Below are positions 22,393 to 35,200 of a DNA stretch of 64,000 nucleotides, in pieces. Origin of the DNA: Casuarina equisetifolia (Eukaryota; Streptophyta; Magnoliopsida; Fagales; Casuarinaceae); contig CM052354.1 in assembly GCA_028551475.1 (NCBI GenBank), positions 4,819,391 through 4,883,390 of the forward strand, given 5' to 3'. Under the pieces are notes generated by a model. That model was not told the DNA's origin. It saw only the letters and a program-made list of their open reading frames with translations, and did not search any database. Every line of letters starts with the position of its first letter. Position 1 is the stretch's first letter. Both the position numbers and the translations under genes were made by a program.

Positions 22393-22650
22393 CAGAAGAA
22401 AAGTAAGAACAGAGAGAGAATTACAAATTTTACACTGCTGATAGATCCTTATATAGCTTACATCAGAGTCAACTAATTAGTTCTCGTTACAACAGAATAG
22501 CGTGAGATCAGGAATACTAGTATAACTGACAAAACCGTTGAAGTAAAGCTGTTAAGGCCGTTGAAGTAGTTGTGCTGACTAGATATGCTGAGCTGGTTGA
22601 GAACGTGGCAGAGCATGTATTTGTTTGTCTAGAGGTTGCTTTTCATTTCA
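22393..22650. other. ~260-bp insert absent from the paralogous block
   Basis: Copy 2 of this block goes from 'gagtgttttgaacata' (52465) through about 80 bp to 'aaagctttaaaac' (52550), whereas here about 260 bp unrelated to it lies between the same anchors. It includes 'ccttatatagcttacatc' and 'gttgaagta..gctgttaaggccgttgaag'. It may be a piece of an LTR or other transposon, but I see no defining end. Confidence 0.4.
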
Positions 22651-23450
22651 ACAATGGGAAGGTTTAAAACAAAAGGAGCCAATCAGTCCTCAAGTAATTC
22701 AAGAAACTAAGATATGTTTGTTGGAAAGGAGGAAAACATTGCAACCAACCGCTTGATAAATGCAATGGATTAATATTCTTTTTCCTTGTCTGATTAAAGA
22801 GCTGAAGCATTAGTGAGAAACTTTGAAAAATACACTTTGAAAGTCTATTGATTTAAGCTAATAATATAAAATTACTTGTTTAAGAATGACTGTACTGATT
22901 AATTAAAAGGAATTTGCAATCCATTTTTATTAAAGAAAGTTTGTACTACGAGTATACAAGAATTAGCATATATCATATTTCAAGAAGATAATTTTATTTC
23001 TTTAAATTGTTTCAAGATGTTATACATATTGATTATTGAATTCAATTTAATTTTTTAGGAAACCTTAATTTAATTTTGTATGTACCCTTGAATTTTTTTG
23101 TTTCTTTTGCTTTCTTCTTTTTCATATTATGTGAGATAATTGGGTTGATTAATATAATGATTTAGTTGTCCTCTCCCTTTAAACACCTACCCTTATTGTA
23201 TGTGAGATACAATCCTAGTTTCTTAATACTTTGGAATTAATCTACAGTTTGTGAGAGAGATGGAGAAAATTTCACTGGAGCCCAAATTGCGTTTCCAGGC
23301 TCATACGTTAAACCGGCCCACCTTAACGCAGAATAGAAGCATACTAAGAAGGGCCAGCCGAATTAAATGGCAACCCATCAATGAGTTTTGACTTTAATGC
23401 AGCTCTCTCAATTCTAAGATTGATGCATCAAAGGCTAATATCAAATTCAT
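22651..23450 (+). repeat. Block C downstream part, copy 1
   Basis: Homologous to 52545-53320: 'aagatatgtttgttggaaag', 'gaaagtctattgatttaagc', 'tttcaagaagataat', 'ggcaacccatca' and 'agattgatgcatcaaa' recur in order. No gene is seen. Confidence 0.75.
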
Positions 23451-24184
23451 CTACTTGGTTTTCTTTGTTCCATCTTCTGAACAAGTATAGATTTAATAAA
23501 CTCCTCCGAGCACCTGTGCAACTTGCTTTTCCCTTTTAAAACAGTTTCGAGTCTCGTAGCTTCCTTTGCCATCCGCATTGCTGTTGCTTGTCTCCAACTA
23601 GGTCCAAAAAAGTAGATTTAAATATAGGTCCATCACCTCTCAAGTCTAGTCATTCTTTGCCATTTTCTAAATGTCAATGAAAGCCAAGTAAATCCATTAA
23701 ACCAATTATTAAAAGAGTTAAAAAATTTATCATGCCAAGCAGGGAAAGCATTTATATAATGTCTTTTTACGTAATCCTCTAATTATAGAGACTTTGCTAA
23801 GTATTTCAAAATACTTACCTCAAAATGATTGTAACTAGTCTCCCACAACACGGGGGTGATTATTGCATAAAGTCCCTGACAATTTTAATAAGAACATTGG
23901 AGGAGCCAGCAATGATAATGCTACCTAACAGTGGCAGTTTCAAGGTTGTGGGTGGGCGACTTTACAAGTGATGCAATGCATCGATCCACTGATTATAAAT
24001 AAAAAGACCCAATGATTACATTTTGTGGAGCACGTGGAAGATTTCAAGGAAGAAGAAGAACTTAAAAAAAAAAAAAAAAATAGAAGGTTATCATGAGAAT
24101 GGCCCCCTTTTATGTATTATATTCGTCCTGGAAACTTCATCTTTCTTCATTGTAATTTGAGCACAAATCACACGGACCGATTCT
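23451..24184. other. Gene-free intergenic DNA
   Basis: No coding or RNA gene is recognised. A 17-18 base A-run sits at about 24063-24080. The phrase around 23690-23900 ('ttaaaccaattatt', 'ctagtctcccacaa') recurs at 24640-24800 and 30190-30360, so this is another diverged duplicate. Confidence 0.45.
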
Positions 24185-24990
24185 TTCATCATATAGGAAT
24201 AAAGGGCGGGAACCACATTTTTCCTAACCAAACTACTTTGGATAATCCGACGGCTGCAGAAGCAACGAACAAATTCCACAAGCATTTATCCATTACTTAT
24301 ATCATGAGCATCTGTCTATTCCTTCATCTGCCCGACAAGTAATTCGGTCATGATTGTCCTTATGCAAAGCAAAACGAGCATATTTTCCTTTCGTCCTTCA
24401 ATTACTATAGGAATGCATCTTCCACAATTCATTTTTAGATTTATTTTTTTACTTGAAATCAGCGAATATTCACTTAAAGAATTATTACAAATTTTTATTT
24501 TATATATTACGCAAGAAAAACATTGTTCGTTGTTGTTCATTGTGTCTGACCAAAAAGATAGTTTTACAAATATATCCATTATCTTTCAAGTTAGTTCTTT
24601 GTCACTCTCCAAAATATTAACAAAAGACAAGTAAAGTCATTAAGCCAATTATTAAAAGAATATAAAAGAAAGAATATCATGCCAAGCAGGGAAGGCATTT
24701 ACATTATGTTTTTTACGTAACCCTCTAATTATATACACTTTGCCAAGTACTACAAATTACTAACCTCAACTTGATTATAACTAGTCTCCCACAATAAGGG
24801 AGTGATTATTGTGTAAAGGCCCGTAGAAATGAAATGCTCAAAGAATCATTAGTAAATTACTACAGCTGTTGCATGAGTTATTTATTTTTCATTTTTTTTC
24901 AATTCCTTTTATTTAATATAATTTTCTTTTATATCCTATAAGGAATTTATTTTTTCTTCTCATAAATGCAACGGGTGAAAATGTTGTACC
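24185..24990 (+). repeat. Duplicated block D, copy 1
   Basis: Very similar to 29680-30535 and more weakly to 53930-54240. Shared phrases include 'ggataatccgacggctgcag', 'aagcaacgaacaaatt', 'atgagcatctgtctattcc' and 'agaatatcatgccaagca'. Matching short open frames in both copies follow from DNA similarity and have no domain. Confidence 0.8.
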
Positions 24991-26640
24991 GATCCAGCAT
25001 GCTCTTGCACCAAAATCTATAAAGTATATGGAATAAGTTTTGTTTTCTTTCCTTCAAAAAAGTATTCCTTCGCATCTTTAAAGAAAGTGGCCTATTATGC
25101 CCTCTTTGCTAGGATTGAAAGTGGGTTAAGGGGGGACCAGATCTTTCCTAAGTATATTACTTTGGATAATCTGACAGCTGCAAAAGCAGCAGAATAAATA
25201 CCACAAGCATTTATCCGTTCCTTCATATGTCAGGATGGACAATCCGACAATTGCGAAAGAAATGTATGAATATCATGAGTATCGGTCCATTCCTTCATCC
25301 GTCCAATAAGTAAAGTGCAAATAGCTTGAGCATCTATCTGTTCTTGTACATGTTAGGTTGCATAGTTTGATAGTTGCAAAAGTTTAGGGTATCAATGCCA
25401 CGAGCATCAATCCGTTCCTTCATATGTTGGGTTTTTAAGGGAATGAGGTTAGGGGACGTTAGATACCAAAGTTTTTTTAATGGTTCCGAAAGTTAGAAAA
25501 TTAAGAAAAGCAAATGGATTATTATTTTCAACTAGTACACAAACCTATGATTTTTTTATTTGAAAATCTAAAATGCAAGAAAAAATGTTAGAAGAATTTC
25601 TACAAGTTGTTCTTCTAACAATGTTTTTCAAATTTCTTGATAATTGAGTTATCAAATATTTTAACTCAACCATAAAACATAACTCTTACTATGTTTAAGA
25701 TAATAAATATATTGTTTGGGCATTCAAAAAAGAAAATGGGTTGTGAAAAATCCAATTTAATAATTTTGAATTCCACTATTATGAATCAAGACAAAATTTT
25801 CATATTTGATGGACATATAAGAAAGATATTAGATTTTTTATATGTGATAAAAATTATTTTGAAAAGATTGTAATAAATTTAAACAGGAAAAAAATTATTA
25901 CCTTGATCTTGAATATGATATTATTAGTTGATTGTTACATAATAAATCTTTAAAAAAAAAGTGCACTTCTATTTCCCTTTTTCCTTTAATTTTCCGGTTT
26001 CTTTTATATTTTCACTTCAATTCTAATAAGAGGTTAATTTTCTCATAAATGTCTTACGCTGAAACGGTTTTCAGTGAAATTGTTGAACCTATAGTCCTTA
26101 TTGATGAACTTAAATGACACAAAAATGACAAACAAATGGTGTAAGTGTGGGTTAGAAGTGTTTGCTCTTTGGGAAAAGAACAGTTTAGTGGTTGGCTGCT
26201 TTAAAAATGAAGAGGGAGTACTTTAGAAAAAGAACAAATAAGTGTCAAGTGTCCATTGTGAACCATGATTTTTTTTTTCTTTTATTATAAAAGAAAGAGC
26301 GAGTATTTTAGAAAAGAATCAAAGATTGTGCATGTTTGTTTTGAAGCGTGAAAATTAAGCAACCTTATAAAAGTTTAATAAGTATGATGATAAGAATCAA
26401 CCCAAACAAAAAAAAAGTGAAAAAGCTTGAGAAAGAATACAAAGGCTCCAGACTAGCGCAAGCACCAAGCTTTAGTAGCTCTTTGCTTTATTCAGTCATA
26501 ATTGTTACTATACAAAGCAAAGCAATCATACCTTCCTTGTGTCATTTAATTACTTCAAAAATGTTTCTTTTCACATTTTTTTATATTTATTTCTCTACCA
26601 GAAGTCAAATATCCACATAAAGTTTCCTACAAATCTAGGC
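24991..26640 (+). repeat. Duplicated block E, copy 1
   Basis: Resembles 54100-55680 upstream of NLR3 and, in part, 30535-31400 upstream of NLR2: phrases 'gcaccaaaat', 'ggataatccgacag', 'tgttagaagattttct', 'ctcttgataattgag' and 'gttttagaaaaagaac' recur in the same order. No gene seen. It is part of the shared 5' flank of the NLR units. Confidence 0.6.
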
Positions 26641-27229
26641 AAAAAGCATTATCAAATTTTTTCTCATTTTTATTTTACTTTTACATAAAAAAACATATAC
26701 ACATTTCTTTGTCATGTGTTGTGATTTATAGAAGTAAGGTTACGCCTAAATTCTAACAACTAGTCATTGTTGCTTTACCTTATCATGTATCAAGGTTTTA
26801 AATAGAATCAATTAAGAATTTGGACTATAAAATTAGCTTTATTATGACTTCAGTTTTAAAATAACTAATTAACATAGATTTAAATCTTGTATTAGGATTT
26901 AGTAGTTAGGTAACACTATTTTTTTAAGATTCTTAATTTTTAGTTACTTAGTTAGCTAACTTAGTTAGCTAATAGAGACTTCAACTATAATATCTGGGTT
27001 CCATACTTCTAGTGGCAAAATCCTTTTAGTTATGCTATACATTTAAGAATAAATCCTTCTTGTTAGCTATAATTTTTACCCAAAGCAAAGGTTATTCTCA
27101 CTTTAAAAAATACAATATAAAGGAGATCAACTTAACATTGATGGAAAAATAACAAAAGTTTCATATTACCCAAAAATAAAAGTTTACCATTTCTTTGTCA
27201 AGGCTTATGATTTTTTGATTAGGATTACA

Positions 27230-28170
27230 TATGGTTGTTAGTTATTAATTCTTATAACTCTTGCATTATCACGTGTCAAGATTTTGAAATGAATAAATTC
27301 ATGTTTTTTATTCTAAAATTGTCTTTAAGTTAGCTATTGAATGTCTTTACTTTTAAATTTTTTTATTTTGAGTGGCATTTTAAAATATTTTTTAATGATT
27401 TTTAAAAATTATACAACTTATTTTATGTTTCTTTCTTTATCATTCTTTTTTTATATTATTTATTTTATCGTCCTTGTGATCTAATTAAATGACGTCAAAT
27501 TATAATAAATATGCCCTGTATTCTGGAAAAGAAGGGTGAGTATTTTAGAAAAATAACAAATATGTGTAGAATGTCAGAATAAAAGATGACGCTACAACCA
27601 CAAAAGAGCGAAGAAAAGAAGCCAAAGACCACTGACCTACGTAGTTAAGAATCCTTATTGACTGTCTACTTCAGTCCTTTGACAATTCCTTAGTGGCTGC
27701 CTTTCCTATTAGCACCATTATTGAATATGAATGAATCCTCTTATTTAATTGTTACACCAATAATATAGATATTTGGTAGTGTCACTTAAAACCTCTTATA
27801 GATATAATTATTGATTTTCATCATAGGATTTTATAACTGTTGTCATTCCGCAAAAAGTGCCTTTTTTAAAAAAGTATTTGCCCTCACTTTGAGCTCTACA
27901 TGTTGGATGTACGTTAAAATTTTTTATCTTAACTTAATAAGCCAAAATTGATATTTTAGAATATTGGTTGGTAATTTTAGTGTGAAAAGAGCATAAGCTT
28001 GTTTTCGCAACAAATGGCACTGTAATTCTTTGAGAAACAGGCAAAGAGAGATCTTAAAGATTGAACTAAGTAGAACATTAATTGGGTAAAGCTAGTTAAA
28101 AAGATGGTTGATGGACAAGTCACAGTAAGCTGTCAATGAGGACAAAGACTTGACGTCCTTGCCAAGCTTA
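27230..28170 (+). repeat. Dispersed noncoding repeat R1, copy upstream of NLR2
   Basis: Shares the ordered phrases listed for 4340-5170, including 'aagccaaaattgatatttta' at about 27940 and 'gaacattaattggg' near 28073. No conserved open frame. Confidence 0.55.
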
Positions 28171-29679
28171 CTTGCTTTTTGCTTTAGTCATTTTTCGGTA
28201 TGATTGTTTTATGAAAAGCAAAGCAAGCATGCCCTCTTTTTACCCTCCAATTTTGTTAAGAATTGCATTCTTTCTTACTTTTATTTCTCTACTCGAAGCA
28301 ACAAATATCAACTTTACTTAAGGTAATTGTTGTAACTCTACCTTGTCAAGTATTTTGATTTTACTTTGGACTATGAAATCGGCTTCACTTTGTTTGATGA
28401 TGACTTTGGCTGTGAAGACTTGTGTTTTGGGTGGTAGTCCTCGTGGAGGTCAAAAGGATACGAAACATGTTTGATGCAGAAATTTTGGTTAGTTGTCCAG
28501 CCATTATTTCAATAATACTGCTATGTATAAAGTTTATCACTTGGTAGTCTTAATTTTCATAATAGTGGTTGAATTGAATGCAATTTGCATCATTGGTTTA
28601 GTTGACCATTGTTATATATTAAAACTGAATATGATTATGAAGATTAGCGGCTTTCTAAAAGTAAAAACAAAAATCACTATCTTTTCAGTGATAGCTAGAA
28701 GAATACCATTGATAAAAAGTTAGTTAAATAATACGTTCACTTCTAAAGACTTATCTTCTTGGTGGCATTATTAACACAAATTAGAAATGAAATATTTACA
28801 ATTTATAAATCCTTAAATTGACATAAATGATTTTGCTTTGAATTTTTTGCTGTTTGTGCTATTTTTTAGTTAGTTAATGTTTTAAGTGCTTGTAGCATAA
28901 AAATTATTTTATTCGTATGGTATATATATATATGTATAACATGTGCTAAATTAATTAATTTTGAAGTAATTTTCATAAAGTAACATAATAAGTTAATTTA
29001 TCAAATTTAACTAACTTTCTTGAGAAGAGGGGATCAAAATTTTTCATTCCATTTTGAGGCATTGATCTTACTATTTCTTTGGTTGACTGATTTTGAAAAT
29101 CAAGTTGGTTGACTTCACTGTAAAAGAAATGACCTCGAAGGTGAATCATCGTATCTGTAGGGGAAGTAAGGCAGCAGTTACTATTTTTTAGTGGCTTCAA
29201 CCTTCTGATAAAAGCATATTTCTATTTGACACCTACTGTTTCAAGGTTTAGCAAACTGTTACTATTTCTATTTTCTGATATAAAATACAACCTAATATGA
29301 AATGGTCATTGATTGTCATGACAAAATCGTATTTGACGCCTATTGGTCCCACTATAAGTTACATTTTTCCTCCCAGTACCAGACCTTGTTGGACGCTCTG
29401 CTTATTGAATATACATTAAGAAAAGAAATCAAATCGAGCTTAACAAACTCTCAGGATTTTCTGTGCAAGTTTGTTATGTGTTCATTCAAAAATTATTTTC
29501 TCTTCTCATAGATGCTTACTATGCAACGAGTGAAAATGTCGTACCGAAGCCTATATCGGTTCGTTGGCCTAAAAGTTCTTGCACCAAAATCCATAAAGTA
29601 TATGTAATAATTTTTTTTTCTTTTTTTTCTTTTTTCAAATATTCCTTCACATCTTTAAAGAAAGTGGGCTGTTATGCCC
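28171..29679. other. Gene-free intergenic DNA
   Basis: I recognise no gene. A short TA run is at about 28919-28936. Frames of 69-85 codons here have no domain and no counterpart in other copies of the unit. Confidence 0.4.
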
Positions 29680-31560
29680 CTTTTGGTAGGAATAAGGGGC
29701 GGGGACCACATTTTTTCTAACCATACTAGTTTGGATAATCCGACGGCTGCAGAAGCAACGAACAAATTGCACGAGCATTTATCCCTTCCTTATATGTACA
29801 CAAGTTTGTCAATCCAACAATTGCAAAAGAACCATACAAATATCATGAGCATCTGTCTATTCCTTCATCTGCCCGACAAGTAATTCGGTCATGATTGTCC
29901 TTATGCAAAGCAATGCGAGTATATTTTCCCCTCGTCCTTCAATTTCTATAAGAACGCATCTTCCACAATTTATTCTTAGATTTATTTTTTTACCTGAAAG
30001 CAACGAATATTCACTTAAAGAATTATTATAAATTGTTAATAATTTTGATTTTATTTATTACGCAAAAACAAAGCATTGTTACATTGTTGTTTCTTATATC
30101 TAACCAAAAGGATAGTTTTAGAAATATGTCCATTATCTTTCAAATCAGTTCTTTGTCACTCTCCAAAATACTAACAAAAGACAAGTAAGGCCGTTAAACC
30201 AATTATTAAAAGAATATAAAAGAAAGAATATCATGCCAAGCAAGGAAGGCATTTACATTATGTTTTTTACATAACCCTCTAATTAATACACTTTGCCAAG
30301 TATTACGAATTACTTACCTCAACTTGATTATAACTAGTCTCCCACAATAAGGGAGTGAATATTGTGTAAAGACCCGTAGATATGAGATGCTCAAAGAATT
30401 ATTGGTAAATACTGCAACTGTTGCCTGAGTTATTCGTTTTTCATTTTTTGTTCAATTCCTTTTATTTAATGTAATTTTATTTTATATCCTATAAGGAATT
30501 TATTTTCTCTTCTCATAAATGCAACGGGTGAAAATGTTAGAAGATTTTATCACTTGTTCTTGTAACAATATTTTTCAAATCTCTTGATAATTGAGATATC
30601 AAACATTTTCACTCGACTATGAGCATGGGTTTCACCATGTTTAAGACAACAAGAATATTGTTAGGACATTCAAAGAGATAATGAGGTGTGAAAAAATCTA
30701 GTTTTTTTCATATGTGATAAAAAGGAATTTTAAAAGGGTCGTAATGAATTATAAATATAAAAAAAATTATGAACCAATTTTGAAAATGGGATTATTATTC
30801 ACTTGTTACGTAACAAGATATATAAAAATATATACTTCTATTTTTTGGGTTTTTGATGTTTTGATTTTCAATCTTAAAATGAGGTTTATTTTCCCACGAG
30901 TGTTTGACAATGTAGAGATTTGTAGTGAATTTGATGTAATCTATAGTCGTTATTGATGAAATTAAATGGTACACAAAATGATGAAAAAGTGGTGTGAGGG
31001 GTCGATTGCTTTCAAAAAGAAAAGTGAATGCTTTAATGAATGTCTTTTTCTTTTATGAAAAACATGAGTGAATGCTTTAGGAAAAGAACAAAAGAGTGTT
31101 TGTGTCAATTTTGAAGCATGAAAAATAAGTAATCTAAAAAACTTTAATGAATGTAAACGGTAAGAATCAAATAAATCACAATTTTAGTGGCTCTTTGCTT
31201 CATTTGGTCATGATTGTTCTTATGCAAAGCAAAGCAAGTATATTTTCTTTTCGTCCTCCAATCACTACAAGAATGCTTCTTTTCCATTTCATTCTTAGAT
31301 TTATTTCTTTACCCGGAAGCAATGAATATTCACTTAAAAGTATTCTATAAATCTTGAAAAAAAAATTGTTACAAATTTTTACTAATTTTCATTTTAATTA
31401 TTACAAGAAAATGTTGTTACATTATAGTTTCTTGTCTCTGACCAAGTCGAAACCGATAGTTTTAAAAATATGTTTATTATTTTTCAAATCAGTTATTTGT
31501 CCCTCTCTAAAATATTAACAAAAGTCAGTAGAGTTGTTAAACAATTATTAAAAGAATACC
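29680..31560 (+). repeat. Duplicated blocks D and E, copy upstream of NLR2
   Basis: 29680-30535 matches 24185-24990; 30535-31400 resembles 25560-26620 and 54600-55620. A second version of the 'cttatgcaaagcaaagca' phrase at about 31210 repeats the one at 29905, so the block is itself internally duplicated. No gene is seen. Confidence 0.7.
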
Positions 31561-31899
31561 AAAAAGAAATATATATCATGTCAAGTTGAGAAAGATATAT
31601 ATATATATCATGCTAAAAAATGTAAATAATTTTTAAAAAATTAATCATTGTAGTTAGGCACTATCATGTATAAGTGAATCAATTAATGCTTTTGATTGAC
31701 TTAAGCTAGCGGATGATGATTTTGCTTTATACTTGTCTTCTAAATAAAATTATAAACTGAAATTAAGAAACAGAGAAAATTACTAAATTAGTTTTAAATT
31801 CTACAAAAGGACTACTTGTCAGCAACTTAATCTGTAAAGACATATTATTTTTTCTTTTGTTATTTATGGTAATAAATTCGTGTCGAGATTTGGGGTGAC

Positions 31900-32243
31900 A
31901 CGTGGTCTAAAAGGCCTGAACCAAACCAATTTAAAAAAAAAAAAAAAAAGCTTTGATTAGTGTAAACTGTGAGTATACATCAAAATAAGTTGGGAGCCCG
32001 AAAAAATCAAAAGAAAAAACGACGAAGAATCAAGACCAGCTAAGCTGACTGAACGCGTCTTTGCTTGTCTACATTTGGATCTCTTATATAAATATAGAAT
32101 GCGCCTGAATCCTTTCACGCCTACTGATCTTCATTCTAGTCTTCCCATACTTCAAGAGCGCTTCTCTTGCACCCTTTCACTCACCGTTACCCATTACTTT
32201 CAAGAACGCTTCTCTCTCGCACCCTTTCACTCTTCGTTAAGAA
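31900..32243 (+). promoter_or_regulatory. Promoter and 5' leader of NLR2
   Basis: Homologous to the NLR1 and NLR3 upstream blocks ('aagaatcaagaccagc', leader 'gcaccctttcactc'). A strong TATA box (TATATAAATATAG) lies at 32085-32097, about 150 bp before the ATG. The position equivalent to the TTGAC W-box core of NLR1 and NLR3 reads CTGAC (32045-32049), so that site is lost. An 18-base A-run sits at about 31932-31949. Regulatory meaning is inferred. Confidence 0.6.
32144..32240 (+). repeat. 48-bp tandem duplication in the NLR2 5' leader
   Basis: The segment 'cttcaagagcgcttctc' ... 'caccctttcactc' is followed 48 bp later by a near copy ('tttcaagaacgcttctc' ... 'caccctttcactc'). NLR1 and NLR3 have only one copy. 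It lengthens the 5' UTR between the TATA box and the ATG. Confidence 0.85.
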
Positions 32244-35200
32244 ATGGCAGAAGGAGTTCTCTTCAACATTGCTGGTGGAATCATCAAGAGTTTGGCCCCA
32301 CTGGTTGGCGAAGAGATCGGACTGCTGTGGAATTTTCAAAATGACTTTGAAAATCTGGAGATCACGGTTTCAACAATCAAAGATGTGCTTCTGGATGCGG
32401 AGCGGCAACAAACTGAGAGCCATGCAGTTAGTGGTTGGCTCCGAAAGCTAAACTATCTCCTCTATGAAGCGGATGATTTTCTGGATGCTATTTCCACTGA
32501 TGCTCAACGACAAGAATTAATGACCCAAGAGAAGAAGGCAAAGAAGGTACGCATATTCTTTTCCAAATCAAACCAGCTCATCTACAGTCTTAGAATGGGC
32601 CATAAGATTAGGGAGATTGGAAAAAGATTTGATGGCATTGCGGCCAATATAAAAAATTTCCAGTTCCTGGCGCACCCTGTTGAAGCACCTAGGGATTGGA
32701 AGAGAAATTATACTCATTCTCATTTAAGTGAGGAAATATTTGGTAGGAAAAATGATGAGAGGATAGTCAAAGAATATCTGACGTCCAAGGATAAGGAGAA
32801 TATTTCAATCGTTTCAATTTTTGGTCTTGGGGGAATGGGAAAGACTGCACTTGCTCAAAGCATTTTTAAAGATAAGGAAATTGAAACATATTTTAAATTG
32901 AAAATGTGGGTTTGTGTGTCTGATAATTTTAACGTTAAAGATATTATTGAAAAAATATCAATGGATGCAAAGAAGTACCTTCTAAAAGAAATCCAAGGAG
33001 AGAAGGAGAACCCAAAAACAAAGGCTAATGAAATGGGAATAGGAAGACGTGACGAAGAAGCATCGGAAGGAAAGAAGGGCCCAGATAACGAAATGGAAAA
33101 ATTAATGTGTGAAATTCTAAAAACATTAGAAGGAATGAAGGGCCCTAAGGTAATGGAAACATCAGTGCGTGACCTTCTAGAAGCAATCGAAGGAAAGAGA
33201 TTCTTGTTGGTGTTGGACGACGTCCGGGAGGATGGTAGTGTTTTGTCTTACTTGAAAGGTCTGTTGAAGCTTGGTGCTAAAGGTAGTAAAACACTAATAA
33301 CAACACGCAAGAAAAATGTTGGAACGATTATGCAAGCTGAGCAATATCAGTTAGATCGTTTAGATGATCAGGCCTCATGGGAGTTGTTCAAGCGGGTGGC
33401 TTTTGAGAACGAGGAAGAATCAAATAGTTTTGAGGAAAAGGGAAAGGAGATTCTTAAAAAGTGTAGAGGAGTTCCTTTAGCGATAAAGACAATGGGAAGG
33501 TTATTATATTCCAAAAGTTCAGAAAAATGGCAAGAATATATAACTAAGGAATTTTCACAAATACCCCAACAAGTAGATGATATCCTACCAACTTTAAAGC
33601 TAAGTTATAATGAACTTCCTTCAAACTTAAAGCATTGTTTTGCTTATTGTAGTTTATACCCAAAAGATTATAAATTTGATAAAGTTACATTGATAAATCT
33701 TTGGATCGCACAAGGATATATTGAGTTAGAAGAAAATCAATGCTTGGAAGATATTGGTAATGAATATTTTATGAATTTACTTTGGAGATCATTTTTTCAA
33801 GAAGCTCAAGTGGATAAGTTTGGTAACATAATTGGATGCAAAATGCATGATCTCATGCATGATCTTGCTATATCAGTGGCTGGACCACTAATAATCAAAT
33901 TTCCTTCTAAACAGAACATTAATTATAAGAGAACTTGTCATGTAGCAATTCCTTATAATATGAGTTCTTCTGAATTGAGTCCATTGTATAAAGCAAGTAG
34001 GATAAGAACATTTATTTGTCCTATAGCGGATAAGAGGTCTGATCAAGTTAAAATTGATTATGAAATTATTTTAAAAAGTTTCAAGTTCTTGCGTGTGTTG
34101 GATTTAAGTAGAAGAAAGCTTAAGTTTGTGTCAAGTTCTATTAGTAAATTGAAGCATTTACGGCATCTTGATCTATCTTGGAATAAAAAAATCAAAAAGT
34201 TGCCCAATTCCATAACTACATTGGTGAATTTACAAAATCTTTGTCTTCATCATTGTTATGAGCTCAAAAAATTACCAAGATTTGGGAAACTTGTCAACCT
34301 TAGGCATTTTGAAGTTAGTTGGTGCACTAAATTGAGGTCTTTGCCAAGAGATATTACCAAATTAGTCAACCTGAGATATCTTAACATTAAAGGTTGTAAA
34401 CGGATCAAGTATTTGCCGAGGGGAATTAGTGAACTGACTAATCTTCAATTGCTAACTGATTTTGTGGTGCATTCGGATTCTTTCTCTAGCCATAGGAGTG
34501 GGGTAGCTGAATTAAATGGTTTAAATAAGTTGAGAGGACATTTAACCATTCGTGGTTTGATTGGTGGAAAAGGTGTTTTAAAAGAATATGTGGCTGCAAA
34601 TTTATCGAGTAAAGAAAATCTCAATTCTTTGTGTTTGGAGTGGAGTACTTTTAGAGATGTCCATGATTGGGACAATGACGTGTCAATGGATAGCTTGCAG
34701 CCACACCAAAATTTGAAATGTTTGAAATTAAGTAACTATTGTTGCCCAAGGTATCCAACGTGGCTGTCATCCCTTACAGGTCTTGTTAGTTTGTCATTCA
34801 ATGAGTGTAGAAAATGGCGAGTCCTTGAGCCACTGAGTCATCTATCTTCTCTCCAGAGTCTTAAGCTTTACAAAATGAATGATCTGGAATATATATCTTG
34901 TGGTGAGTGGAGTGATAATTCTCCATCGTCGGTGCTGAGGACGTTTTTCCCATCCCTAAAGAGAATTGATGTGGAAGACTGCCCAAATCTCAACGCGTGG
35001 TGGGGCGACTCTTCTCCAAAGTTTGTAAGTTTGCTTCCTTTATTGGAGTCGATGAGGTTTTTCCCATCTCTAACGGATTTGACCGTAACTAAATGCCCAA
35101 ATTTGAAAGGGTGGTGGCAGGATTCTTCTACGGAGGTTGAAAGTTTGCTCTGTTCATTTCCTCTTCTTTCACGTGTACGCATTGTTGGTTGTCCAAGATT

